Positions 20,344 to 31,889 of a stretch of DNA of 64,000 bases are shown here, piece after piece. The stretch comes from Phytophthora sp. 'mugwort'. Its lineage: Eukaryota > Oomycota > Peronosporomycetes > Peronosporales > Peronosporaceae. Below the pieces are notes generated by a model that made no database searches, was not told where the DNA came from, and was given only the letters and a program-made list of their open reading frames with translations. Each line of letters opens with the position of its first letter. The first letter of the stretch is position 1. The stretch lies in contig JAUCEF010000008.1 of assembly GCA_033558025.1 (NCBI GenBank), forward strand, positions 1,612,001-1,676,000, in the 5' to 3' direction. Both the position numbers and the translations under genes were made by a program.

Positions 20344-23166
20344 CTACACGAAGTACATCGCGCTCTTCATGGTCTGATGCAGGCCATACATCCTCGTATC
20401 CGTTTCCAGGCCAGTATCACTGAAACCGGAGACGGTCGAGGCAGTATCACTGCCATCCACCAGGAAGAAACGGGCGCGGAATGCCACGAGATGCGAGTAG
20501 TACGCTGACGGCACCATGGACACAGAGCGCGTGCATCGTGCGAAAGTGTAGCACAGTTTGTACGTGAGCGTCTGCAACTCGTCCGCCGTAAAGCCGATTT
20601 CGTTCAGCAGCACATGATAATGGGTGGGGCGACTGGTGCCTTGCAACCCAGTATGGCTCGTCAAATAGAAATCATTCTCAATCAGGTGGCAAACATCCCT
20701 GTCCACAACAGTTCCCGCCTTCACGTTGCCACTCTTACGATCAGCATCCTTTGGGTTGGTGGGGAAGAACCGCGTATTGTGGCGCTTCTGCACAATAACG
20801 AACGTGATTGGCGGCAAGTAGCCCACTTCCAAAGCCTGACACGCTTCACGAATAGCCGTCACTTCGTGGTTTAACACCATGTGAAATTGTCCTTCACTCA
20901 CGCCATCACGATAAAAGACGATGCGATCAGGCTTGCCATGCGTCTGGTGGTAAAACTGCATCATGAGTTCCATCACCATTTCCTTGAGGTTCATTACCTG
21001 CTCGACACGGTGCCCTTGCGCTCGGATGGCCGATGCGTGGCGAATAAAATTCGGGTCCATCGATGCTGTCACAGCGGCGATTGACGGACGCGTTTTGTCC
21101 ATTGGACTCGGGTGCGTCACGTCAGCACCAAAGATAATCGTGCGTGAGGCCGACACTCGAGGTAGTGGTCCACTGATAACTCCGTTCTTCCCGCCGAGCT
21201 TCGTGTTCACTTTCATTAGGATATTCGCGATATACTGCGCGTTGCACTTCGGAATATGCTTGGAAAGCATGCATTGTGACAAAATTCCCATACCGGCCTC
21301 GCTGTCAGACATCAGCTTGAGCTCTCCATACGCGTGTGCATCCATCTTCGGATTAATCATCCAGATGATCTGAGGCGGTGTCTTAAATGTTTGGTTGGCC
21401 TTCGTCACTGCGGCCTGAAACATTCCTGTCACCGAATCTTCTCGGCGCTGTTTCAACAGGATTGGAGGCAGTTGGGGAGGGCGTCGCATCCCCAACTGAC
21501 CCATCTGCGCCATTACTTCCTTGAAAAACTTTTCAATGCTAGTCTGGTTGCAGTATCTGGTGTCAGCCAGGCTGATGACGGCCCATGACGTGAGATGCGC
21601 CGGGGTGTTAAACCTCTTGCCACGCATGTTCCAAGCTCCATCACGAGGGTTCTCACGAGCACCTCCACTGTACTCGATCATAGGCGGTGGGAGCTGGCGC
21701 CCGTTCACCTCCACCATTCGCGGCTCCACTTCCAGTCCGAAAGCTCTGGGGGTCGGGTCCGTGTTAAAGCCCGCCTCAAGGAACTTCTGCTCAATCGAAC
21801 GCTTGCGCTGGTCAGGCGGCGTGCACGTGAACTTAATCATGTTGGCCACCTGATTGTCCGTGACCTTGCGAGGACACTTCTGTCCTCCCATAATATGACA
21901 AACCTCCATAGGCAAAAAATTCTTTCTTTGGGGCGCACCAACGTGAAGACAGGGCAGCTTCGGGTAGCGGAGACTCAGGTTATACGTCTCCTGGAAGTAC
22001 TGCACAATGGAAATGCGCTGCCCCTCGTCGTTCTCAAAGTAAGTGTCCTTCGCATTTGTCTTCGACAGACCGTTCACGCGGTAGCTGCGCCTCACTCCCG
22101 GACGATGAGTGATATTGACCTTGACACCTCGAATGGCCTTGTTGAAAACTGAGTGCTGGTACTTGGTCAGCGACGTCGGCATCTGCCTTATGGACAGAGA
22201 CTTGCAGAGGAAATCAAGAACGTCCATCTCCTCCACGAAAGCCGTGGCCGCCAAGTCCAGATTAACCACCAGTCCTTTCTGTGTGGCTCTCAAGCTTTGA
22301 AAATAGCCGAACCAGAGTTCTGCGCCTTCTCCAAGCGATTTGGCTCCGTTGCCGTTGAACAGGTTCCGTCCAACGACCGTAAACCTCTGCGACGCGGTGT
22401 GGCGCATCGCCACATCAAGAGCCTGTAGCGCGTCGTATGGCGTGTAGTTCAGCCTGCCAGTGAAGAGCTCGTCCAGCTGCTGCATGCGGATGGCCACGGG
22501 GTCCGCCTCCTTCACCACGGCCGAGAACTCCCTGGCTCTGCCTCCGTCCTCAGGCAGCTGCAGAGCGCCGAACTCTTGGGTTTGGAACGGCAGTCTCTCG
22601 GGCGCATAAATATTTTTGCGCGAGTCCGAGACCAGCATGACGTCAGAAAACTGACGCTTAAGCTCGGTCATTAGAGCTGCCATGATCTTGTTAGCCAGCG
22701 CCTTGGGCGGTCCATCATTGCCGAAACTCCTGCCGGCCTCGGCCATCATGACGTCGTAATGGTAGACGTCGCCCGCCAACTTGAAATTCACTCGGAAGTG
22801 GTTGGCGTGTAGCTTAACAGCTTGCCCGGCCTTGCCGAAGCCTGGACGCACCGGGAAGTGCATGTTCACCAGCGGCTGCACCAGCTTCGGCTCGTCTGGG
22901 ATGCGCGCCTTCTCCTCGAAGTCCGCGGCGAGGGACGATACGCTGGTGGCGGCGTGAGCTGGCGCTGGAGGCGGCGCGACTTCGCGTGCTGTGGCCGGAG
23001 GGCCTGGAACGGGGGCGGCCGGTGGGGCTGCGGGACCTCTGCGACCTCGGGCACCGCCCTGGCCACGGCCGCGGCCTCTACCACCGCCGCGGCCTCTACC
23101 ACCGCCGCGCGGGCGTCCGATGACGAGTTCGGGCTCTTGGTGCTGCTTGTTGTGCCGACCCGGCAT
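20344..23166 (-). CDS. Argonaute protein, slicer-competent
   Basis: 940 residues from the ATG at 23166 (MPGRHNKQHQEPELVIGRP). An open extension of 22 codons upstream is rejected because an initiator lies just before this ATG. The N-terminus is an RGG box (about residues 19-45), then Ala/Pro-rich sequence, an N domain, a PAZ region and MID/PIWI. The PIWI catalytic tetrad is intact: Asp682 (GADVTHPS), Glu722 (HRVEQV), Asp754 (YRDGVSEGQF) and His892 (YYSHLVAFRARF). Spacings of 40, 32 and 138 residues equal those of human AGO2. QKRHNTRFF, TSRPTHYHVL and the C-terminal MYFV are also family-typical. It should bind small RNAs and cleave or silence targets, including transposons. The frame is undamaged in a transposon-rich stretch. 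Confidence 0.95.
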   Translation of the reverse strand: MPGRHNKQHQEPELVIGRPRGGGRGRGGGRGRGRGQGGARGRRGPAAPPAAPVPGPPATAREVAPPPAPAHAATSVSSLAADFEEKARIPDEPKLVQPLVNMHFPVRPGFGKAGQAVKLHANHFRVNFKLAGDVYHYDVMMAEAGRSFGNDGPPKALANKIMAALMTELKRQFSDVMLVSDSRKNIYAPERLPFQTQEFGALQLPEDGGRAREFSAVVKEADPVAIRMQQLDELFTGRLNYTPYDALQALDVAMRHTASQRFTVVGRNLFNGNGAKSLGEGAELWFGYFQSLRATQKGLVVNLDLAATAFVEEMDVLDFLCKSLSIRQMPTSLTKYQHSVFNKAIRGVKVNITHRPGVRRSYRVNGLSKTNAKDTYFENDEGQRISIVQYFQETYNLSLRYPKLPCLHVGAPQRKNFLPMEVCHIMGGQKCPRKVTDNQVANMIKFTCTPPDQRKRSIEQKFLEAGFNTDPTPRAFGLEVEPRMVEVNGRQLPPPMIEYSGGARENPRDGAWNMRGKRFNTPAHLTSWAVISLADTRYCNQTSIEKFFKEVMAQMGQLGMRRPPQLPPILLKQRREDSVTGMFQAAVTKANQTFKTPPQIIWMINPKMDAHAYGELKLMSDSEAGMGILSQCMLSKHIPKCNAQYIANILMKVNTKLGGKNGVISGPLPRVSASRTIIFGADVTHPSPMDKTRPSIAAVTASMDPNFIRHASAIRAQGHRVEQVMNLKEMVMELMMQFYHQTHGKPDRIVFYRDGVSEGQFHMVLNHEVTAIREACQALEVGYLPPITFVIVQKRHNTRFFPTNPKDADRKSGNVKAGTVVDRDVCHLIENDFYLTSHTGLQGTSRPTHYHVLLNEIGFTADELQTLTYKLCYTFARCTRSVSMVPSAYYSHLVAFRARFFLVDGSDTASTVSGFSDTGLETDTRMYGLHQTMKSAMYFV

Positions 23167-23180
23167 TTTGCAGAATGAGA
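23165..23180 (-). promoter_or_regulatory. Oomycete initiator of the Argonaute gene
   Basis: On the minus strand TCTCATTCTGCAAAAT matches the oomycete Inr consensus GCTCATTYYNCAWTTT at 13 of 16 positions and overlaps the start of ATGCCGG. Transcription would begin about 10 nt before the ATG, a very short leader. CCAAT boxes occur at about 23298 and 23333 further upstream. Confidence 0.55.
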
Positions 23181-24704
23181 AACTGGGGGAGGGCTTCTCC
23201 CTGCCAAAAGCGATTCGCGCTCCTTCACACAAAGATCGCTGCCTGTGTTGAAGTTACTGCTGGGTGATATCACGGTTGGCGGGTATTTATCAACAGCCAA
23301 TCAGAATAAATGTTCGTATTCCACCTTTTTCATTGGAGATTCATGCTCTTTCTTAAGACCAGACCAAGACTTGCACTTTGAGAACACAAGTCCGACAACT
23401 TGTCTTACGTTTCAGAATCAACGTGAATTGTCTAGATCTTGGGTTTTGTATGCAGCTGGCTACAATGCTCGTTGCAGCTCAATTATAAGACAGTTTGCAT
23501 TACGAGTAGCGCTCGCTTTTCCATTGGTTACAAAGAAAAAACAAAGCAATGCAAACAAAGCGCAAATGTACCATAATATCGAACGTCACAGCCACCCGCC
23601 TCCACAACCACGTCGTCACCCCAACCGAGAAGCAACGGTTGTAGTGAGACCAATGGCACGACCCAACGTCCTCGTCAACGCCGAAACGTCCGTCGTGTAT
23701 GCACATCGTCGAGAATACAAACGGCGTACCGAAGCTATCACCGAGGTACCGCCACGTGGATTCGTCAGTATAAGGAGGAACCTGAGCTGTATTTTGAGCA
23801 GAGTGGCGGCATTGACGTCAACGTTTTTTACGCCCAAGAATTTTGAGGAGTTTCTGCTGTCAAAATGAATGCCGGTGGTAACACACTCAAGGTCACCACT
23901 CTTGGCGGGTACATCATTTCTATGAAGGACATCTACAGATAAGAGAAGGAGCTCGCTCTTCTTGATGCTTGTACTGACGACACGAAAACGTTATTTGTTT
24001 TGCCGGAACTAAGCCCATCGAACCGAAGCGCAATCAGACTGGAGCTGGGGAGGCAAAAATGGCGGGTAAATAAAAAATGGAGCTGTCATACTCCGTGTAC
24101 GAGCACGCATAAAAGAAAAATGATTGTTTTCGGCGACACGGGATTTGCTCACCTCTTCTTTACTTTGCAGTGGAACTTAATGTGTCGTTCGCAGTCTGTC
24201 GAAACTATCAACTCCGATCGCGTCACTAATGAAGACGACAGCATCGCCATTTTTTTCATAAGGGCAATGCCAATCAGGACACGAATGGTTCAAAAAAGCC
24301 CAGACATTTTTATGACAACCCGTTTTCACCGTGGAAATGCTGTACAATATTACCACATTCGGTACATACATACATGCAGACGAATGATCGAAATGGTCGA
24401 AAAGAGAAGCGAAGTCGAAAAGCTGAATCGGGTGAATTGCATGCCTGCCACCTGCGAGGTGGATGCGAGTCCGAAAGTGGATGTGAGTATCAAAGAGCAA
24501 CTAAAAAACGTGGCAGAGGAAGGCACCGACTGCTGCGGCTGAGTTGCCTAAGGTTATCGTGTGAAGAATCGCCGACCATTGAGCGGTTTTCTTCTTCATG
24601 CAGCGTCAATGTTGGAGTGGTTTGGGATGGATAAATGGAATGACTGCAAGACGGCATGTACAGCAGATCTGAACTGACGAAAAGCATGTGTGCTGATGAT
24701 GCAG
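23181..24704. other. Argonaute upstream region and unassigned DNA
   Basis: It contains the Argonaute promoter with inverted CCAAT motifs. An open frame at 23245-23868 and one at 24000-24542 on the plus strand have no signal peptide, domain or repeat I recognise, and I do not call them genes. Confidence 0.4.
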
Positions 24705-25101
24705 ACGAGAAGCATTTGATGAGTTCGAAGCCCTATCGGTCTGTGATAGGCAGTTAATGTATTGATGATGGGCTCTCGCCCTGATCTAGCCTATTTAGTC
24801 CGTGAATGCAGTCAGTATCAGTCAGTATCTGGTAAATCCAGGAATGCTGCACTGGCGAGCAGCAAAGCGAGGACTACCATATCTTCGAGATAAATTGAGC
24901 TGGGGAATTTGCCCCCGTGGAAAACAATGGGCGAGTCAGGAACTTGACCAGCACTTGCAAGCATTTGCTGACGCAGACTTTGCGAACCGAGTTGATGATA
25001 GGAAGTCTGTGGCTGGCTATTTGGCAGTACAATTTATTGGTGCAGTCAGGCTGAGAAGACCGTAGCGTTACACACAACTGAGGCTGAGTATATGGCTTTA
25101 A
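24705..25101 (+). mobile_element. Copia RT/RNase H fragment, left part (interrupted)
   Basis: Plus-strand pieces read MSSKPYRSVIGSLMY, GSRPDLAYLV, SQYLVNPGMLHWRAAKRGLP, AFADADFANRVDDRKSVAGY and, after a frameshift, AEYMAL. These are the ordered conserved blocks between Copia RT and RNase H (PYRxxxGSLMY, RPDxxxAV, DADWAxxxxxRxSxxGY, AEYxAL). The frame breaks exactly at a TTAA, where a piggyBac-like element starts, and resumes at 29530. Confidence 0.85.
25098..25101. repeat. TTAA target-site duplication, left
   Basis: TTAA immediately before the piggyBac-like element; the matching copy is at 29530-29533. One TTAA is removed when the Copia reading frame is reconnected. Confidence 0.85.
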
Positions 25102-28100
25102 CCCCCCCCCCCCCGCACTCACGCGTTATATTTGACGACATGCGAGCATCTGTCCTTTTTCATAACATGCTGTATGTATAACATGTTAAAGACATTGAAA
25201 TGCACGTAGTTAGGCAGAAATGTTGCAGAGAAAGTCGTGAAATTTACGAAGAAAGCCGCAGCCAAAAAACAAATAACGATTGGTTGCTGATGCGATTGCT
25301 AAGGGGATTGGACCAGACCGTTGTGATTGGACTATTTATCGGTAGCCATGAAGGCCGCCTTTGGTCATTTCTCATCATTCGAGAAAGAGAAGCAAGGAGA
25401 CGAAGACGGATGGTGGCACGCTGCGAGACTCGCCGAGAATCGGAAGCCTTCAAGGCTCAGTTGGAAGGCCGAACGACGGCAGAGCCGCAGCGATTGGTGC
25501 AGGAGCACCACGCGTACATGCGTGGAGAGAGGGAGACCGACGTAGACTTCGGCATGGAGCCGCCCGCGCGTGAAGCAGAGGCTGCGGCAGACGAGGATCT
25601 GGTGCGGACACCGCCAAGACCACCATTACGCCCACCGATGGGCAAGACCGCAGCGTACATTGCGTCGGCGAAGAAGCGCCTGGCCGAGCGTGAAGCTCAA
25701 GATGCGGCAGTGGCAGCTGCTGGAGAGGGCCGCGCCGAAGGTATAAAGCCCGGCCAAGACGAAGAAGAAGACCAAGAGGCAAGCGGAACCGGAGACAGCA
25801 AGAGAAGCGAAGAAGGCAAGAGAGGCGAGGGCCGTTGCGCGGACGAAGGCTTCCGTTGCCAAACGCAACACGGACAGGGAGACAGAGCGCATGCGAATGG
25901 TTGGAGAGGAGTTTCGTGGCGCGGGGGCTGTACCGAGGCGCTGAATGTACTCAGCGAGAGAGAAGGGAGCTCGAAGGAGGCGGTAGGGAAACGGAAGGCT
26001 CAGCTGAGGGCATCGCAAGGCAAGAAGAAGAAGACAAGTCCCCACCTTGCCAACGATGAAGATGACGGAGATGCAGACGATGAGAGCATTGCATCGGCAG
26101 AAGACACGTCGTCCGCCGCAGCACGGCCCGTTGCAAGGTACTTGTACTTGATCATGACGTATGTACAAAACATGTTTCGATTGCGCTAACATTGTATATT
26201 TGTTCATGTATGATATCAGAACTTTGACAGCGGCGTTAGACGTCGCTGACACTATTGCTGCGTATGTACAACACGTTCCGCTGATCTAATGCTGTATATT
26301 TTACTATGCTGTTTCACTGGTAGAACATTGCCTGGTGAAGTGCGCGCCGCAAGGGTCGATGACAGTGTTGCCGCGTCGGAGCCTGATAACCTCGGGTCTG
26401 TCGTTTGTAGTCAACCTGGGTCGAGTGCGTACCAGGTTATGAACTCGAGCATGGAAGGAGGTGGCTCGGAGTCTGAAGAGTGGTATACCGAGACACAGAG
26501 TGTGGAGGAAGAAGAACCAATTGAAGATGCACAAGAGAAGTCGGCTCGTCGTCTGGCAGTGATGGCGGTTTGAATGGCGCTGCTATTCTCTTTCGCGAGA
26601 AGCCAAGGCTACGCGGAAGCTCGTCAAGGAGCGACTGTTGGCCACAGTTGCAAAGCTTCCACGCGACTGGTCAAAGACCACTGAGGACTGGGACACGCTG
26701 GACAGGGAGGAGATGGCCATGCTGGCGCAAGACTCTGCTGCATTGAAGAAGATGTGTGTGGATGGCTGGAACTTCGGTACATGTTGAAGTATGTCGATGA
26801 TGTATATATTGCCTGTACTCACTCGTGTTATGTTGTATAATGCATCTAGATCCTGAAACCTACCAGATGCTTATCCTGGTCTTTACTCGGGTGACTCCGG
26901 GCCATCTGATCAAGTGCTTCCTCTCGCTGAGAACCCTTTGGAGTTGTTTTCTTTTTCTTGCCTAAGCGACTGTGGCGCAGGATTGCAACGGAGAGGAATC
27001 GATACTACAGCCAGCACCTGGATAAACGGATTGATCGCAGGTTCGAAGCACGACGGGATAAAGGTGAAGACGAAACCAGAGACGACGAGATGCTGACCGC
27101 GACGAAACGACACAAGCAGATTCAGCCCCAGCAGATCATGCATTGCATTGGCTTGCTTATCGCACACATGTTGTGCTCCCACACACGGCGACTGCCGGAT
27201 CACTGGGCGACGACATGTGCAGTGCTTACCCAAAGGTACTTTTGGGCGATTTATGGGGATGGCCTGGTTTGAAAGAATCATGCAGAACCTTCACTTCACC
27301 GACAACACGGATGTCAGGCCAGACACCGTTTGAGCCTGGAAGGTGCGATCGATCATTGACACGCTCCAGGAGACATTCGTTAACGAATATAACGTCCCTC
27401 TCGTTGTGGCATTTACGAGGCCATAATTCCATCCCGCAGCCGCCACAACGTGACTCGCCAGTTCATGAAGGACAAGCCACACAAATGGGTCGTTAAACTG
27501 TTCATGATGTGCTGCACGGAAACCGCGTACTGCCTGCGGTACGTCACAGTGTTGGCATATTTGATGAGGTGTACGTGCGAGGTTGTGAGCTGCATGATGC
27601 GTTCATTTTTTGTCCCCCGCCTCCACAATATGGGGGTCGCGAGATTTGTTTTTTTTGGCTAAGTCCTACATGTTGCATATTAACGCCTGCTGATATGTAA
27701 ACATGCTGTATTTGATTTATGTACCGATCAGCACTCTGATGAGCTCGGGAAAGAATCGCCGACCAAGTTTTCGGCAGATCCAAACTCTGGACCAGCTGCA
27801 GTGATCCGCAATCTCGACGAAGTTCTTCCTACTCCTCAGGACGGCGTTTTTCATGCGGTGGTGACTGACCGCTTCTACACGTCGGTTCAGCTGATCTTCA
27901 ACTGTTGAGCCGAAATGTATACTCGGTCGGCACTGTTCAAACGAACAAGAAGTGGTTCCCGCCTGCACTAATTGCTGAGGGCGCTACACGGCCAGCTGAC
28001 GTCGCCCGAAGCTCATCTAAAATGGTAATTGCCAAATGCTGTCCTGAGCTATGGGCTATGCTGTGGTGTGACCGGCTTCCCGTCTATCTTCTATCCACCG

Positions 28101-29529
28101 AAAGCAGCAGGACGCTGGAAACTTGCGGTAAGTTGCGGAAAGCAGATCAAAAGGAATTCATGCTAATGTATTGTTGCTGCATTTGTGTGATAGGACGGTA
28201 CGTTCCAGGCGGTCGCCGGACCATCATACCATACCCTTCGGCCATGCGCGACTACCATCGCTGGATGGGCGGGGTCGACGTGCACGACCAATTGCGTTTG
28301 CAGCGCTACTCATTGCAGCTCGCCGTTCGGTTCCGCAAGCATTACAAGACCATCTTCTTGGAAATTGTGGATATGGCAATCGTCAATTGCTTCATCGTTT
28401 ATCGAGAGGCCCAGAAACTACGAGGTGAAGCTCCAGCTGACCACGCCAAGTTTCTGGAAATGTTGCAGGCGCAACTGCTGCAAGTCACGACTGAGGACTT
28501 CGTTAAAGAGGTATCCTACATGTTCTAGATGGATCATGATTGTATGTACCACATTATTTAGTTTTTGCTAGCTACTTCTCTGTTGTATAGGCCCCTTCTC
28601 CTGGACCGCCAACCCCGTCTGGTAGATCAACTGCTATTTCGATTAAGCTCAAGCGCACTGAGTTCCCAGAGTGGACTCAAATTAGGGAGGGCATTCGCAA
28701 ACGACTGCAGCATTAATGCAAGGTGTGATCCATCAGGAAGCAAAAGGTGGACCAACGCTGCGCTACCAGGTTCTACTGCGAGGCCTGCAGTGACGGAACG
28801 AAACGGTAAGTTCCCGTGCTCACTGCTTTGGTTTGCTTGGGACTAACACTCAGTTTATATACGTGAAGTATGCAGTGTTTACCTCTGCGACCATGTTCGG
28901 CCGAACCACTACCCCGGCAACAACATGACGTGAAATCGGGCACGTCAAGTGGAAGAATGGAGACTAGCGCCCTCGCTCGCGTCGGCCGCGACATCCAGAT
29001 GCGTGGCCTGGGCAAGAAGTGCCGCCGTCGCGAGACGGTCGAGAACAATAATGAAGCTAAGGAAGACGAAGCAAAGGAAGACGACCAAAGGGTGGAGGAG
29101 GAGGAGGAGGAGGAGGAGCAATCGGATGGAGAGGCAGGGGATGAGAGCGAGTAAGGATGGGTAGGACGTACATGCTGGAGCAATCAATGGCAATTCATTT
29201 CATAGTTTGGCGGTCTGGTCTCCTTTTTTGTTCGATCAAGATAAAAGGTCGACTACAACATGTGTGATATACACCGTGCTGCAAACTACGTAGAAAACGA
29301 TGGTGGCGTTGACAACATGTTCGTGCATAGAGCCGCGCACGATTTGAAGTGGTGCCGACTGTCATCAGGCCAACTTCCCGCAGATCATAAAACGTCATCG
29401 CACTTATTGCAGGCAATACAAACACTAAGTTTAGCCTGGTCTTAACATGTTATTTTAACTACATGTTAATCGCAGGCAGGGGCCGAAAAAGCCCGTGAGT
29501 GTGTGTGTGTGGGGGGGGGGGGGAGGGGG
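25102..29529 (+). mobile_element. piggyBac-like DNA transposon (4,428 bp) inserted in Copia
   Basis: The ends are defined by flanking TTAA copies and by restoration of the interrupted Copia frame. The left terminus is C13 followed by GCACTCACG. The right terminus, read inward on the other strand, is CCCCCT, then C13, a short ACAC run and ACTCACGGG. The termini are therefore inverted repeats in composition (C-tract then CACTCACG) rather than perfect ones. The interior carries one decayed transposase gene on the plus strand, described separately. Confidence 0.85.
25345..28940 (+). pseudogene. piggyBac-like transposase, decayed, multi-exon
   Basis: A charged N-terminal region (25345-26570, rich in Glu, Arg and Ala) contains short AT-rich introns that start like GTATGT and end in CAG or TAG. 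The DDE domain follows: FERIMQNLHFTDNTDV near 27265, then RHNVTRQFMKDKPHKW, VKLFMMCCTETAYCLR near 27450, DRFYTSVQLIF near 27867, NVYSVGTVQTNKKWFPPALI near 27910, and YPSAMRDYHRWMGGVDVHDQ near 28230, where Asp catalytic positions are kept. The C-terminal zinc-binding region is near 28720-28930 (RFYCEACSDGTKR, YLCDHVRPNHYPGNN). At least one frameshift near 27900 and several stops disable it. Exact exon limits were not resolved. Confidence 0.8.
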
Positions 29530-29850
29530 TTAAGCCTACTCGTGCAAGAAGTTGTGCATATTCGTCAAATGCTGAAAGAACTGACGGTACAGCAGAAGGC
29601 ACGTGTACGTGGGCAATGAGAGTGAGAGGAAATTGGCTAGCAACGTGGCATTGCACAGCCGTACGAGGCACATTGACGTGCGGCATCACTTCTTCGCGAA
29701 CGAGTCGACCTGAAGGAGATCGACGTGCTGCGTATGCCGGGCTGTGAAAATATTGCCGATGCATTTATAAAGCCCCTGCGAAGATCTGCGTTCGGGAAGC
29801 ATCGAGAGGCGACGGGGCTGATGCCAAGGACGGAGTTGAGCGGATGAAGC
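29530..29850 (+). mobile_element. Copia RNase H fragment, right part
   Basis: It starts with the TTAA duplication at 29530-29533 and resumes the frame cut at 25101 (LLVQEVVHIRQMLKEL). After frameshifts it reads LASNVALHSRTRHIDVRHHF, LKEIDVLRMPGCENIADAFI and KPLRRSAFGKHREATGLMP. These are the last conserved blocks of Copia RNase H. No LTR could be delimited after it. Confidence 0.85.
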
Positions 29851-30991
29851 ACAAGATGGCGCCCAGTAGGTGGGGCTCTTGTGTACTGGCCACCATCAGT
29901 TAGTGGTGAATACAGGAGACCGTTTTGGGTTGTTTATCCCGAGAAGGCAAGGGTGCGTGCTGGAGGATTTCCCACGTAGCAGAACTGTCCTACGGAGGTT
30001 GTCTGCTACAAATAACGGTTAAATGTGCGATAGTTGAAGATATAATACCGACAAGAAAGAGAACTAATGTGAGCTGCGCGCTCATTCTCCAAACACGATT
30101 TCCGTCGCAGGTGGCTTCTTACTACTTGCTCACCAAGAATCGCAAGCTTTGCTTTTTTCACTCTGCGCACGTCTGCAGGTCGCTTCGGGTCCGGTATTTC
30201 CTGGGTCCCTTCAACGGAATCGCTTTTGAAAAACGTTCTCACGTGCTTTAGACAACGGAGACAGCGAGAAGAACTACGGTACCCCATTCAATGCGTAAAG
30301 TCGCGGCTACTTTTTCATGCAACGGAAGTACGGGAGGTCCGTCCAATTACTGTATGTCTACCATATGGATGGCCCCTTGGTGGTGTCTACGACAGGTATT
30401 TTAGATACGAGGCGGCTGGAGGTCAATTCCTTGGCCTGTAGCTGCATGACTTCCTTTGAGCAGTACATGGTTATAAGTTCTCCTTTCGCACTCCAAGACA
30501 ACATGAATCCTCCCTTGAAAAAGGCGTTCAGAGGGTGTTTCTCAACGGACAGTCGCTTCAGCCAATTATCAAGTTGTGTTTAGCCTCCCTGTGGTTTTAC
30601 TATAATTATTTTATATCTGTACTACCGGTGAAACACTCGCTGCGAGGCACTAGTTCTTTTCAATATAAAAATAAGGCAGCTGCTAGAAGACCAACTTGTG
30701 CGATCGGATTCTCCCTGAATGACGGCAATCGGTATTCCACCGCAGGTTATAATGCTTGATCTTCAAGAGCAAAGAAACTATGCATATGCGCTACTGGATT
30801 GCGCATAGCTCCTGAGCCTGTCGTTACAGGGAGGAAGGCCAGAACTGTGGCTGCATTTGCGAAAATACTGGGACAAGTGCAGGACATGGGGCTGATGGCG
30901 TACCGGACTGACTTGCCTCACTTTAAGAACCACACGAAAAACCGTGTGGAGATCCTGTTCGGCACAGTGAAGCAGAACGAGAAGGGGCAAC
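29851..30991. other. Unassigned DNA between Copia and Gypsy B
   Basis: No recognisable gene. A plus-strand frame at 30799-30990 (containing GQVQDMGLMAYRTDLPHFKN) runs into the family B LTR and could be the 3' end of an interrupted gene or element, but I do not recognise it. Confidence 0.4.
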
Positions 30992-31888
30992 TGTGGTATT
31001 GCAGATCCGGATACGATGGACGTTGACCGGCAGCTGGATGATCACGTCGCCAGCGGCAGCCATAACAGCGTCAAAGTGATGGATCCGGACCATGCGACAC
31101 GCGTGGTCTGTATATGGTACGGATCATGGACCCGTCCCGTGGGGTGAGGCTAAGTACTAGATCCGATCAGTTTAGTGCACACCGGGTTTAAGATCCGTAG
31201 CTAAAGGGAGATAGTGGAGACGGTTGGCCAGGAGAAGGTCAGAGATGGGATCCTGGGTTGTAAGCAGTCCGTAGGATAGGTTTTGGGATGGGATCCGAAG
31301 GTAGATAGGCTAAGGTATAAATCAGAACCGAATTTGCTCAGGAAGACATACTTGACTATAGTATAGTGTATTTCTATTGGCCCCTTCCATAGATCAAGTC
31401 TAACTTTGACGATCTTCCTGCACACGTGGCGGCCTCTGGATTACTTGGCCAGGTCGAGCTCGCCCTTTGGCTCCCCCCCCCCCCCCCGTCAAGATCCCGC
31501 TATTGGAAGCGGCAAGTATCGTGAAGGAACAAGGACAACTCCGATAAGGAGCAAGGACACCCTCAAGAAGGAACAACTCCGGATCCCGTATTTCTATTAC
31601 GGATCCACAAGGTCTACACAAGAAGCTCAAGCCCAAACCAACACCGGATCTCGTGCGCAGGAATACCTGCGCAGATCCACCCCCTCCCAAGTCCCCACAA
31701 GGACGTCCTAGGCCCACCAGGTGCGCATCTCGTGTCAACGAGAGAGCAGTACCAGCCCGCGGACGAGTACACAAGGTGAACCAACAACAACAACACGGCC
31801 GTCGGAGCACCCCTCCGTTAGTCGGCGTCTGGGCGCAGTGCGTGTGAGTTGGGATCCTACTGAATTTCAGCGGATTCGCTCCACCACA
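30992..31888 (+). repeat. 5' LTR of Gypsy family B (897 bp)
   Basis: It starts TGTGGTATTG and ends CCACCACA, so TGTGGT...ACCACA forms the LTR inverted ends. An inverted full copy is at 59559-60447 and a truncated copy at 19141-19398, which fixes the boundaries. A run of 16 C occurs at about 31470, and GATCC/GGATC words are frequent. Confidence 0.85.
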
Positions 31889-31889
31889 A

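Noticed and set aside
20344..23232. Argonaute start 22 codons upstream
   Set aside because: The initiator-like sequence overlaps the downstream ATG, and MPGRHNK followed by the RGG box is the natural N-terminus.
23245..23868. 207-codon plus-strand frame as a gene
   Set aside because: It overlaps the Argonaute promoter, has mixed low-complexity sequence and no recognisable domain.
25626..26252. 208-codon minus-strand frame
   Set aside because: It is antisense to the GC-rich, charged N-terminal region of the piggyBac-like transposase and has no motifs.
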